41,311 nt of DNA from Sphingobacteriales bacterium (GCA_012517435.1 JAAYUY010000011.1:1-41311), one strand, 5' to 3'; counted from the stretch's first letter, positions 17,578-25,916 are shown. The notes: a model not told the origin generated them from the sequence alone. Program-made: numbers and translations.

Positions 17578-18540
17578 ATGAAAATCAGAATAAACAATAT
17601 TTCCAGGCATTACGGAGAGGTTGAAGCCCTGAAAAATATCAGTCTCGAAATTCAGAAAGGGGAACTTTTTGGGTTCATCGGGCCTGATGGTGCGGGTAAA
17701 ACCACCTTGTTCAGGATTATTGTTACACTGCTCAAACCTGATAGTGGCAATGTGAAAATCAATGGATTGGATACAATTAAAGACTATAAGGAAATCAGGA
17801 AGATAGTAGGGTATATGCCGGGTCGTTTTTCCTTATATCAGGACCTGACTGTGGAAGAAAACCTGAATTTTTATGCAGGTATTTTCGGGACAACAGTACA
17901 GGAGAACTATCACTTAATCATGGATATATATTCCCATATTGAACCCTATAAAAAGAGACTGGCAGGTAAACTTTCGGGCGGAATGAAACAAAAACTGGCT
18001 TTATCCTGTGCCATGATTCACAGACCTGAAATTCTTGTCCTCGATGAACCGACTACCGGGGTGGATGCCGTTAGCCGGAAAGAGTTCTGGGAAATGTTGA
18101 AAAATCTTAAAGAATCAGGGATTACAATTATTGTTTCCACACCCTACATGGATGAAGCAGCAAAATGTGACAGGGTTGCCCTGATTCAGCAGGGAAAGAT
18201 AATGGCAATTGATCAACCTGATAATATTGTCAAAGAATTTAAGTCGGAACTCTTATCCATCTCTGCAGGCAACAACTATCAGTTATTGAATATCTTACGG
18301 CAATTTCCGAGAACGGAAAGCGTATTCCCTTTCGGCCAAAGCGTTCATTACACCGAAAAAGGAGGACAAATCCAATCAGTGGAAGAAATCATCAGTTATC
18401 TGGAAAAAAATGGCATCAGCAATTTAAAAATTGAGAAAATTAATGCAGGGATTGAGGATTGTTTTATGAAATTGATGAATGAAGAAAATAATTATTTTGG
18501 AGGGGGAATGAATTCCCCCTCTATTAACGGAACATTATGA
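17578..18540 (+). CDS. ABC transporter ATPase (YbhF N-half type) with palindrome-derived C-terminal tail
   Basis: 320 aa from the ATG at 17578; the TTG directly before it is less likely. Walker A is GPDGAGKTT (35-43), a variant typical of YbhF N-terminal domains; the signature is LSGGMKQK and Walker B LVLDEPTTGVD. A C-terminal extension of about 90 residues follows the ATPase core. The last codons (GGGMNSPSINGTL) are encoded by palindrome A1 (18501-18520) and the element sequence after it, and the TGA stop also lies in the element. The native end was probably near FMKLMNEENN. It would work with the second ATPase (19452) and the two permeases in drug or metabolite export. The next operon gene is more than 900 bases away because of the inserted element. 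Confidence 0.9.
   Translation: MKIRINNISRHYGEVEALKNISLEIQKGELFGFIGPDGAGKTTLFRIIVTLLKPDSGNVKINGLDTIKDYKEIRKIVGYMPGRFSLYQDLTVEENLNFYAGIFGTTVQENYHLIMDIYSHIEPYKKRLAGKLSGGMKQKLALSCAMIHRPEILVLDEPTTGVDAVSRKEFWEMLKNLKESGITIIVSTPYMDEAAKCDRVALIQQGKIMAIDQPDNIVKEFKSELLSISAGNNYQLLNILRQFPRTESVFPFGQSVHYTEKGGQIQSVEEIISYLEKNGISNLKIEKINAGIEDCFMKLMNEENNYFGGGMNSPSINGTL
18501..18520. repeat. Palindrome A1
   Basis: AGGGGGAAT-GA-ATTCCCCCT: perfect 9-bp arms with a two-base centre. It lies in frame inside the 3' end of the first ATPase gene and encodes GGMNSPS. Confidence 0.85.
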
Positions 18541-18571
18541 AAAATATCCATGAGAAAGAGATTTTTTTTAA

Positions 18572-18597
18572 TAGCCGGGGATTTAAATCCCCGGCTA
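18572..18597. repeat. Palindrome B1
   Basis: A perfect 26-base palindrome, half-site TAGCCGGGGATTT. It differs from B3 and B5 by compensating changes on both arms (CCGG for CAGG, CCGG for CCTG), so pairing is preserved while the sequence drifts. Confidence 0.85.
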
Positions 18598-18635
18598 AAA
18601 GGATTTTATTTATTCTCGAGATTTTTTTTTCAAAT

Positions 18636-18657
18636 GCAGGGGATTTAAATCCCCTGC
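18636..18657. repeat. Palindrome B2
   Basis: A perfect 22-base palindrome, half-site GCAGGGGATTT. It starts the left copy of the long direct repeat. Confidence 0.85.
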
Positions 18658-18680
18658 TAAAGGAATTTTATTTCTATCTC

Positions 18681-18700
18681 GAGGGAATGAATTCCCCCTC
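18681..18700. repeat. Palindrome A2
   Basis: GAGGGAATGAATTCCCCCTC: core GGGAAT-GA-ATTCCC; the left arm is two G shorter than in A1. Confidence 0.8.
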
Positions 18701-18752
18701 AATTAAAAGAACATTATGAAAATTGATTTTAGAAATGAGCAATATTCATCAA

Positions 18753-18778
18753 TAGCAGGGGATTTAAATCCCCTGCTA
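18753..18778. repeat. Palindrome B3
   Basis: A perfect 26-base palindrome, half-site TAGCAGGGGATTT; identical to B5. It lies 32 bases before the transposase start. Confidence 0.85.
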
Positions 18779-18809
18779 ATAAAAATCAAGAAATCATAAA
18801 AATAAGATT

Positions 18810-19229
18810 ATGTCATTTTCACAAATATGGATACACTCAGTCTGGGCTACAAAAAATCGTTACCCTTTTTTAACAAAAGTTATCAGGATTAAGCTTTTTG
18901 AAAAATTCAGAGAAATTGCGAAAGATAAATCGTATTTTTTAGATACAACAGGAGGAATTGACGATCATGTTCACATAATTTTCAGTATGAGGCCTAACCA
19001 GATTATTTCTAATATTATAAAAGATTTTAAAGGCATTTCATCAAAATGGATTAATGACAACAATATTACTGAAGAATATTTTGAATGGCAGGAAGGCTTC
19101 AGTGCATTTTCAATCTCTCCATGGAATGTTGAGTTAATAAGAAATTACATTAAAAATCAGGAACAGCATCACAAGAATCAAGGATTTGATGATGAGTTAA
19201 AAAGATTAAACAAAAGTGAAATTATATAA
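18810..19229 (+). CDS. HUH (Y1) transposase, REP-associated (RAYT-like)
   Basis: 139 aa single-domain Y1/IS200-type transposase. The HUH metal motif is HVH at residues 53-55 (IDDHVHIIFSM) and the catalytic tyrosine is probably Tyr113 in RNYIKNQEQHH. The N-terminus (QIWIHSVWATKNRYPFL) is characteristic of IS200/RAYT proteins. These enzymes nick and join single-stranded DNA through a 5'-phosphotyrosine link and recognise hairpins. All motifs are intact, so it may be active. It is flanked by palindromes in place of IS200 ends, which fits a RAYT, usually single-copy and tied to dispersed REP hairpins. It is in the same direction as the surrounding efflux operon, which could transcribe it. Confidence 0.85.
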   Translation: MSFSQIWIHSVWATKNRYPFLTKVIRIKLFEKFREIAKDKSYFLDTTGGIDDHVHIIFSMRPNQIISNIIKDFKGISSKWINDNNITEEYFEWQEGFSAFSISPWNVELIRNYIKNQEQHHKNQGFDDELKRLNKSEII

Positions 19230-19258
19230 AATGAGAAAAGTTAAAATAGATTATTTGA

Positions 19259-19284
19259 TAGCCAAGGATTTAAATCCCCTGCTA
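19259..19284. repeat. Palindrome B4 (degenerate)
   Basis: The left arm is altered (TAGCCAAGGATTT) while the right arm keeps AAATCCCCTGCTA. It begins the right copy of the long direct repeat. Confidence 0.7.
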
Positions 19285-19305
19285 AAGGAATTTTATTTCT
19301 ATTTC

Positions 19306-19325
19306 GAGGGAATGAATTCCCCCTC
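19306..19325. repeat. Palindrome A3
   Basis: Identical to A2. Confidence 0.8.
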
Positions 19326-19377
19326 TATTAAAAAAACATTATGAAAATTGATTATAGAAATGAGAAATATTCATCAA

Positions 19378-19403
19378 TAGCAGGGGATTTAAATCCCCTG
19401 CTA
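19378..19403. repeat. Palindrome B5
   Basis: A perfect 26-base palindrome identical to B3, 48 bases before the second ATPase start codon. As RNA hairpins in the operon transcript, B3 and B5 could affect stability or readthrough. Confidence 0.85.
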
Positions 19404-19451
19404 TTAAAAATTAAGGATTTGAACCCATGACTAAAAATTAATAACATTTAC

Positions 19452-20180
19452 ATGCAATCTGAATCTATCATTGATGTTAAAAACCTGGTAAAAAAGTTCG
19501 GTTCGTTTGTGGCAAACGATAATCTGACTTTTGAAGTTAAGAAAGGTGAAATTTTCGGCTTTCTTGGGGCTAATGGAGCCGGTAAAACCACCGCTATCCG
19601 TATTTTATGCGGCCTTTCCTATCCGACTTCAGGTGAAGTAAATATTGCAGGTTATGATATTTATAAAGACAGGGAAAAGATAAAAAAAAGTATCGGATAC
19701 ATGAGCCAGAAATTCAGCCTGTACGAAGATCTGACGGTGTATGAGAATATCCGCTTCTATGCAGGAATTTACGGTATTGACAAAAAATCCATCAAATCAA
19801 GAACTGATGAATTGCTGGAAAAGCTTAATATGATTGACATCAGAAACAAGCTGATAAAGGATTTGCCGCTGGGATGGAGGCAGAAAATTGCTTTTTCAGT
19901 GGCTATTTTTCATCATCCTGCGATTGTTTTTCTTGATGAGCCAACAGGCGGGGTTGACCCCATCACAAGACGTCAGTTCTGGGAGTTGATTTATCAGGCT
20001 GCTCATGATGGAATTACTGTCTTTGTTACCACTCACTACATGGATGAGGCTGAATATTGTCAGAGGGTAGCCATCATGACGGAAGGGAAAATTGCGGTGA
20101 CAGATGCTCCGCTTAATCTGATAAAAAAATATGCTGTTAATAATATGGACGAAGTATTTTTAAAAATTGCAAGAGCTTAA
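19452..20180 (+). CDS. ABC transporter ATPase (YbhF C-half type)
   Basis: 242 aa. Walker A is GANGAGKTT and Walker B VFLDEPTGGVDP. The signature is the unusual LPLGWRQK in place of LSGGQ, a known trait of the C-terminal ATPase domain of YbhF-type proteins. With the ATPase at 17578 it makes the two nucleotide-binding sites of the transporter. E. coli YbhF carries both halves in one chain; here they are two genes with the RAYT element between them. The following permease gene begins three bases after its stop, so the distal half of the operon is still compact. Confidence 0.92.
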   Translation: MQSESIIDVKNLVKKFGSFVANDNLTFEVKKGEIFGFLGANGAGKTTAIRILCGLSYPTSGEVNIAGYDIYKDREKIKKSIGYMSQKFSLYEDLTVYENIRFYAGIYGIDKKSIKSRTDELLEKLNMIDIRNKLIKDLPLGWRQKIAFSVAIFHHPAIVFLDEPTGGVDPITRRQFWELIYQAAHDGITVFVTTHYMDEAEYCQRVAIMTEGKIAVTDAPLNLIKKYAVNNMDEVFLKIARA

Positions 20181-20183
20181 AAG

Positions 20184-21293
20184 ATGAAAAGGTTTATCGG
20201 GTTTGTCAGAAAAGAGTTTTACCATATCATCAGAGACTGGCGGACACTCATTATCCTGTTCGGGATGCCTGTCATTCAGCTGATTCTTTTCGGATATGTC
20301 ATTACCAATGAGATAAAGGATGTAAAAATTGCTGTCTTTGACCAGTCAAAAGATGAGACCACACTGCGGCTCATTAATAAAATAACTGCTTCAGGCTATT
20401 TCAAGCTGACAGAAAATATTAACAGCTATGATGAAATCGAGCAGATATTTAAAAAAGGCTTTGTCAAACAAGTCGTTGTGTTTGAACCTGATTTTGCGAA
20501 GAAACTAAAAAAAGAAGGTAAAGCCAGTATCCAGTTGCTGACAGATGCTTCAGAACCAAACACTGCCAACTTGGTAGTCAATTACACTTCGGGCATTATC
20601 AGTGGGTTTATGGCTGAAGAAAACAAACCGGCAGATATTCCGGTGAAAATAATCCCCGAAGTCAGGATGCTTTACAATCCTGAGCTAAAAGGTGTTTTTA
20701 TGTTTGTTCCGGGAATCATGGCCATGCTGCTGATGCTGGTGTCGGCTATTATGACCTCTATCTCCATCACCCGTGAAAAAGAGCTTGGTACGATGGAAGT
20801 TTTGCTGGTCAGCCCGCTGAAACCTGTACAGATTATTTTCGGCAAGGTTGCACCTTATGTCCTGCTTGCTTTTATTGATGCCATCATTATCATTGCCATC
20901 GGGCACTTTGTTTTCAAAATGCCGGTGCTGGGGAGCGTCTCACTATTGATGCTGGAAGCATTGATTTTCATCACTGTAGCCCTTTCGTTAGGCATTCTGA
21001 TTTCTACTGTTACCAACAGTCAGCAGGTCGCCATGATGTTGTCAATGGTAGCCCTGATGTTGCCGACTATCCTATTATCAGGTTTTATCTTTCCGATTGA
21101 AAATATGCCCTGGCTTTTACAGGCCTTATGCCAGATTATGCCGCCAAAATATTTTATCATCATTATCAAAAGCATTATGCTGAAAGGAAATGGATTTTTG
21201 TATGTCTGGAAAGAAACCCTGATATTACTGGCAATGGCAGCCTTTTTCATATTACTGAGTGTTAAAAAATTTAAAGTCCGGCTGGAGGCTTAA
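20184..21293 (+). CDS. ABC-2 type permease (YbhS-like)
   Basis: 369 aa. One N-terminal membrane helix (TLIILFGMPVIQLILFGYVI) is followed by a large extracytoplasmic domain (about 45-170), then five membrane helices (about 175-365) including the conserved ITREKELGTMEVLLVSPL segment of ABC2_membrane_3 permeases. It pairs with the next permease to form the export channel energised by the two ATPases. Three bases separate its start and its stop from its neighbours. Confidence 0.92.
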   Translation: MKRFIGFVRKEFYHIIRDWRTLIILFGMPVIQLILFGYVITNEIKDVKIAVFDQSKDETTLRLINKITASGYFKLTENINSYDEIEQIFKKGFVKQVVVFEPDFAKKLKKEGKASIQLLTDASEPNTANLVVNYTSGIISGFMAEENKPADIPVKIIPEVRMLYNPELKGVFMFVPGIMAMLLMLVSAIMTSISITREKELGTMEVLLVSPLKPVQIIFGKVAPYVLLAFIDAIIIIAIGHFVFKMPVLGSVSLLMLEALIFITVALSLGILISTVTNSQQVAMMLSMVALMLPTILLSGFIFPIENMPWLLQALCQIMPPKYFIIIIKSIMLKGNGFLYVWKETLILLAMAAFFILLSVKKFKVRLEA

Positions 21294-21296
21294 CCC

Positions 21297-22418
21297 ATGA
21301 AAACAATATTTTATATCATACAAAAAGAGTTTATTCAGGTTTCCAGAAACAGGATGATGCTACCCATCATTTTTGTGGTGCCGATTGTTCAGTTACTGAT
21401 ACTGGTGCATGCAGCCACTTTTGAGATGAAGCAGATTAAAATGTGTGTGGTGGACAACGACTTTTCAGCCACTTCACGTAAGCTGATTTCAAAATTCTCA
21501 GGTTCCCCATTTTTCAGGATAAAATATTCTTCATTTTCTTATTCCGAAGCAGAAAAATTTCTCCAAAAAGGTAAGGCAGATGTGATTCTTCAGATTCCTC
21601 CTCATTTTGAAAAAAACCTGAATACAAATAATCCCGGGAAAGTCATGCTAAGCATAAATGCAATAAACGGGGTGGCTGCAGGATTGATTTATGCCTATTC
21701 AGGTCAGATTATCAATGATTTTAACAAAGATATGAGCTCCGGAAAAATCCAGATAGCAGAAAATCATACGAGGCCTGAAACCATTAATATCACCTATACC
21801 CATTGGTACAACCCGCAGTTGAACTATAAAACCTTTATGGTTCCGGGCATTCTGGTATTGCTGGTAACTTTAATCGGGCTGTTTCTGGCAGGAATGAACA
21901 TTGTCAGAGAAAAAGAAATCGGTACGATAGAACAGATAAATGTAACTCCCATCAAAAAATATCAGTTTATTGCAGGCAAACTCGTCCCGTTCTGGATCAT
22001 TGCATTGTTTGATCTTGCCTTTGGACTGAGCCTTGGCAAATTGCTCTTCAATATCCCTATGCTGGGCAGTCTTTGGTTGGTTTTTCTTGCTGCTGCCATT
22101 TATCTGATAGCTGTTCTGGGAATGGGACTTTTTATTTCCACCCTTGCCAACACCCAGCAACAGGCCATGTTTCTTTCCTTCTTTTTTATGATAGTCTTTC
22201 TGCTTATGAGCGGTTTGTTTACTTCGGTGGAAAGTATGCCCCAATGGGCACAGTATTTCAACAAAATCAATCCCATAGCCTATTTTATCCGTATCATGCG
22301 GATGGTTTTGCTGAAAGGATCAGGTTTTTCAGATATTCGCATTGAATTGCTATCGCTGGCAGCCATCGGATCGGCTGTGCTGGCAATGGCAGTCAGGAGA
22401 TACCGGAAGGTAGCGTGA
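21297..22418 (+). CDS. ABC-2 type permease (YbhR-like)
   Basis: 373 aa, with the same topology as the preceding permease and homologous to it: an N-terminal helix (MMLPIIFVVPIVQLLILVHA), an extracytoplasmic domain, then a five-helix bundle with IVREKEIGTIEQINVTPI. It is the last gene of the efflux operon and converges on the PNGase F-like gene with a 19-base gap. No hairpin terminator is visible between them. Confidence 0.92.
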   Translation: MKTIFYIIQKEFIQVSRNRMMLPIIFVVPIVQLLILVHAATFEMKQIKMCVVDNDFSATSRKLISKFSGSPFFRIKYSSFSYSEAEKFLQKGKADVILQIPPHFEKNLNTNNPGKVMLSINAINGVAAGLIYAYSGQIINDFNKDMSSGKIQIAENHTRPETINITYTHWYNPQLNYKTFMVPGILVLLVTLIGLFLAGMNIVREKEIGTIEQINVTPIKKYQFIAGKLVPFWIIALFDLAFGLSLGKLLFNIPMLGSLWLVFLAAAIYLIAVLGMGLFISTLANTQQQAMFLSFFFMIVFLLMSGLFTSVESMPQWAQYFNKINPIAYFIRIMRMVLLKGSGFSDIRIELLSLAAIGSAVLAMAVRRYRKVA

Positions 22419-22437
22419 AACTAATATTTTGGCAATG

Positions 22438-25400
22438 CTATTTACCTATGATAAACTTCTGTGTAAGAATGTTTTCTTTTGTAAAAAGGCTGAAAAAATA
22501 CAATCCATCCGGCTGATTTTCAAGGTTTAATTCGATAATATCACCAGTCGTTGCTTTAATAGAACGCCTCCAGATCACTTGTCCGTTCATTTCGCTTAGC
22601 TGAAGGCTGACATCCTGCCTTTCTTTGAGATCAAACTCTATAAAAACTTTTCCCGATGATGGATTTGGATTGATTTTTAATGAATTTTCAGTTATCAGTT
22701 TTTCTCCCCTGATGTCTAATGCCCAACCGGTGGTAAAATCATGAACAATCTCATTGCCAAAATCAGGATTAAACATTTTCAGATAAGGACCATCCAGGCT
22801 TCTCAAACGAAGATATCCATTCCCGTCATTATTGTTCCAGAACGAGAGCCCGTCACCATCTGTATCCAGCATTTTCAGGGTATAACAGCCGTAAGTGTTC
22901 GGCAATGTTAACGTATCCATGTAAAGTTTGTTGGCCTGAAGATTTTCTCTTTTGTAAACAATATTCCCGGCAGCATCACTTATCTGGCACCTTGATTCCT
23001 GGGGAAAACTGTTTGTCCTCAGATACACGACAAAACGGTTAGGATATACCGGTGGAATTTCAAACTCTTTAATGACAGTGTTATTAAATGAATAATCATC
23101 CGTTGCATTGTTAACTTTAGAAACAGAAACCCTGAACCTGTTATCTCTGATCCAGCCTCCCCAGTAAAAAGGAAGTTCAATTTCTGTTTTATCAAGAGGC
23201 TCTAACTGTCCGCTCCACCTGAAATTTGAGCTGTAAGTGCCATCTGTTTTACCATAATTAAATTCAATCGAGGTGATTTTCTGTTTCCCTGTATTTTGAA
23301 CCAAAACCCTCGGATTTGCACAATGCGGATTCTCTCTAAGGTATTCCTGATGCTTGTTCGGAACGATAATATCAACCACAGCAGCGTCAAGAGAGAAATT
23401 AAAGTCGCTATATGAAATTAATTGGGATTCAAGCACGAAATTACCCCCTGCATCACTTTCAGCATTGTAGTCAATTTTAACTGAGTCTTTTTGTTTATCA
23501 ATAAAACTACTTACCTCCCAGTCGTAAGTATAAACCGGAGCACCAGGACACCATCCGGCACGGTCATAAATCCATGTTCCTCCTTGCGGATATAGCGGAT
23601 TTGAAGCACACTCCGTCCAGAGCAGCCAACGGTAACGCATAGTATCGTTCAACCATAACTCATGGTATTTCGGACAAAATTCAGCACAATTGTTCGGGGC
23701 CGCCATCCCGTGTCCCGTTGTCCTTGTTTTCACCCTGAAATATTCAGCTTTTTTATTCAACGTAAGCCATTTCGGTTGCACCAGACTGGCAAAGTTAGGG
23801 AGTCCGAAACTTCCGCTGTATAAGGTTTGTACACTCAGCACATCCCTTGGAGGTGTTCCTTCTATCATTACAAAGTCGAGTTGATGGAGTTCCTGCCAGT
23901 TGCCTGAACTGATTTTGACTGAATCATGCAACAGAGGTGCATAGTCGCTGACATCATATATCCAGGTAAATCCATCGCCCAGATCGAGGTTAATGCCATA
24001 GGGAGTAATAAAGCGTCCTATTTCGTAACGGTCAAGTATTCTGTATTTTTCATCGTATTTTGCCTCCGTCATTATTTTATAAATGACTGAATCCGGTTTA
24101 ATCTTAATAAACTGAACAGGCTTTCCGTTGGAGTCAAAAAGCACACGCTGATAAGGAGGATAGACATATAAGGTATCGGTGGGAATATCCGGTTTTGAAA
24201 AATTGCTGAATAATACCAGCATATTTGATTGATTCTCAATAGAATCAGTTAATATATTTCTGGTTACTTTCTGTTGATAATTGCTTTGGTCAAATATGAT
24301 TTCAGGAAGAAAATTCCCGTTTCTCATATTTTTAAAAAGGCTGACAGGAGAATGTGGTTTCCAGCCGGGCCCTGTATTCATTTTTCCCTGCCATTTGTTC
24401 GGACTGATATCTTTCACTGTTTTGCCTTGTCCTTCGTCAAATGGAAACCAAGCCACAAGATTATTGTATATTGCATCTGAAGGTTTGGGCGGGTTATACA
24501 TGATTTTCTGAATATCAGCCTGACCGAGTGCCTTGTTCCACACACTGAATTCATCGAGCATTCCGTCATAAAAATTTCCTGTACCGGCTTCATTTGAGCC
24601 AATTCTGAATGTTTTCACATTTTTAATACTCTTGCTTTTTGATGTACCACTCTGAAACAATACCCCGTTAAGGTAAATTTTCATTTCTCCGGTGGAGGTG
24701 TTTTTAGTAAATGCCCAGAAATTCCATTTACCTTTAAATGAAGAGGTATCGGCCAGCTTTTCAATACGGTCGTAGCCGCTGCCATCGTTTCCGGCATCCC
24801 AGTAAACATGTCCGTCTCCCCAAGGCAGATGAACATTGAATATTCGTCTGTTGGCAGAGTCAACACCTTCAAAAACAGTATTGTTCTGAGGCTGATACTT
24901 CGGATTGCCGTATTGCCAGAAAGCAAAGGTTACTTCATTTGTAAGCGATGAAAAAAGATTTTGAGGTAAAACGATATAATCGAGGTTTTCAAAAAAGAGT
25001 GTATAATCAGAAGATGCTGATTGTGAAGAACTTAAATAATTAACAGGATGGGCAAGCATTTTAACAGGCTCTGAGGGAGCAAACAAAATCATTTCGACCA
25101 AAATATTGGAAAATGAATCCCATTGAAATGAATTGAAGAAAGGGAAATAGTTGACTCCTTTTGCTGAAAGCTGAACTTTTCCATCAAAAACCACCTCAAA
25201 AATGTCATTTCCAGGCTGATTGACCGAATCTTTTTTTGTAAGTGCCATTCTGATCATCACTCTTCCCAGATTAACAGCTGCATCAGCCACATACAGGGCT
25301 ATTCCGGTAATATTTTTTTTCATCAGACCTGCTCCTGCCAACTCATCTGCTTTCCATAAAAAAACGGTTTTCTGAAAATCAAGTTTTGAAATAAATTCTT

Positions 25401-25854
25401 TTTCAATGCTGTTCGAAGTATCCCCAACCATCGTTTGTTGAAAATCCAGCGTATCTGAATTTATGGTTTCATACTCAAAATGACTGGAATAAAGCCATGA
25501 TGGGGTTTTCATATAGCTGAAACTGTCTTTTTCGGCTCCATCCACCTTGAAATTAGGAAATTTTTTGTATTCATTTGTCTTTTTTGAGGCATAAGTATAG
25601 GTAAGATAATCCCACTCTCCGCAACGATACGGACTGTTCTGAGGGTCACATTTCAGGGTATAATACATTAAAATCCTTTGGAATTTATGTGAAGTATCCG
25701 GAAATACCACCCAGTTTTCCTTTACGTCTCCCCTTTGGCTGAAATTGATTGCCTGAATTCTGATGGTATCGCCAGGTCCTGAAAAGACCTTTGATGACGT
25801 CATCAGAAAGAGAAAAAAAGATAAGAATCTGATATTCAGTTTTTTAACACTCAT
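22438..25854 (-). CDS. Secreted PNGase F-like protein with LamG domain and T9SS tail
   Basis: 1138 aa. The signal peptide ends near KVFSGPGD. The N-terminal region carries CGEWDYLTY (Cys78), and the region around residues 700-780 has TGHGMAAPNNCAEFC and a Cys/Trp-rich stretch; both are hallmarks of peptide-N-glycosidase F-related proteins, which remove N-glycans from asparagine. Between them is a LamG/concanavalin-like insertion (about 300-485; EVTFAFWQYG ... LVAWFPFDEGQG). The C-terminal ~80 residues (INPNPSSGKVFIEF ... GLYFFSLFT) are a T9SS sorting domain. The protein would act outside the cell. It is more than three times the length of Elizabethkingia PNGase F, and I cannot confirm catalytic residues, so activity is uncertain. 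Confidence 0.82.
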   Translation of the reverse strand: MSVKKLNIRFLSFFLFLMTSSKVFSGPGDTIRIQAINFSQRGDVKENWVVFPDTSHKFQRILMYYTLKCDPQNSPYRCGEWDYLTYTYASKKTNEYKKFPNFKVDGAEKDSFSYMKTPSWLYSSHFEYETINSDTLDFQQTMVGDTSNSIEKEFISKLDFQKTVFLWKADELAGAGLMKKNITGIALYVADAAVNLGRVMIRMALTKKDSVNQPGNDIFEVVFDGKVQLSAKGVNYFPFFNSFQWDSFSNILVEMILFAPSEPVKMLAHPVNYLSSSQSASSDYTLFFENLDYIVLPQNLFSSLTNEVTFAFWQYGNPKYQPQNNTVFEGVDSANRRIFNVHLPWGDGHVYWDAGNDGSGYDRIEKLADTSSFKGKWNFWAFTKNTSTGEMKIYLNGVLFQSGTSKSKSIKNVKTFRIGSNEAGTGNFYDGMLDEFSVWNKALGQADIQKIMYNPPKPSDAIYNNLVAWFPFDEGQGKTVKDISPNKWQGKMNTGPGWKPHSPVSLFKNMRNGNFLPEIIFDQSNYQQKVTRNILTDSIENQSNMLVLFSNFSKPDIPTDTLYVYPPYQRVLFDSNGKPVQFIKIKPDSVIYKIMTEAKYDEKYRILDRYEIGRFITPYGINLDLGDGFTWIYDVSDYAPLLHDSVKISSGNWQELHQLDFVMIEGTPPRDVLSVQTLYSGSFGLPNFASLVQPKWLTLNKKAEYFRVKTRTTGHGMAAPNNCAEFCPKYHELWLNDTMRYRWLLWTECASNPLYPQGGTWIYDRAGWCPGAPVYTYDWEVSSFIDKQKDSVKIDYNAESDAGGNFVLESQLISYSDFNFSLDAAVVDIIVPNKHQEYLRENPHCANPRVLVQNTGKQKITSIEFNYGKTDGTYSSNFRWSGQLEPLDKTEIELPFYWGGWIRDNRFRVSVSKVNNATDDYSFNNTVIKEFEIPPVYPNRFVVYLRTNSFPQESRCQISDAAGNIVYKRENLQANKLYMDTLTLPNTYGCYTLKMLDTDGDGLSFWNNNDGNGYLRLRSLDGPYLKMFNPDFGNEIVHDFTTGWALDIRGEKLITENSLKINPNPSSGKVFIEFDLKERQDVSLQLSEMNGQVIWRRSIKATTGDIIELNLENQPDGLYFFSLFTKENILTQKFIIGK

Positions 25855-25883
25855 AACAATGGATTTGAATCAATTTTCAGTTG

Positions 25884-25916
25884 CAAAGGTAAAGATTGTC
25901 TTTTATACTGTACCAA
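25884..25916 (-). promoter_or_regulatory. Candidate promoter of the PNGase F-like gene
   Basis: On the minus strand, TTG (25916-25914), a 22-base spacer, then TACCTTTG (25891-25884), a full -7 match, about 35 bases before the ATG at 25854. Confidence 0.45.

Larger units (their letters stand above)
18636..18790 (+). repeat. Long direct repeat flanking the transposase gene, left copy (B2-A2-B3)
   Basis: About 155 bases repeated at 19261-19415, a constant offset of 625 bases, with about ten mismatches by hand count. It comprises a B palindrome, a TAAAGGAATTTTATTTCTAT-type spacer, an A palindrome, a second spacer and another B. The transposase gene lies between the copies. Confidence 0.8.
18501..19415. 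mobile_element. RAYT-like transposase gene with alternating palindromes inserted in the efflux operon
   Basis: This block between the two ATPase genes holds one HUH transposase gene and eight palindromes of two kinds: A (core GGGAATGAATTCCC) and B (core GGGGATTTAAATCCCC). They alternate as A1-B1-B2-A2-B3-[transposase]-B4-A3-B5. The arrangement parallels REP/BIME palindromes around REP-associated tyrosine transposase (RAYT) genes. Each A is followed at a fixed distance by AACATTATGAAAA and then a B. No terminal inverted repeats or target-site duplication are evident. The left limit is a guess: A1 already lies inside the ATPase gene. Confidence 0.7.
19261..19415 (+). repeat. Long direct repeat flanking the transposase gene, right copy (B4-A3-B5)
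   Basis: Partner of 18636-18790. It ends 36 bases before the start of the second ATPase gene. Confidence 0.8.

Noticed and set aside
18537-18719. A 60-codon open frame across the palindromes after the first ATPase gene
   Set aside because: It is encoded entirely by repeat sequence (RGFKSPAKR, MNSPSIK) and has no protein character of its own.
18501-19415. CRISPR array
   Set aside because: The repeats are two alternating palindromes with similar spacers, not one repeat with unique spacers, and no cas gene is nearby.
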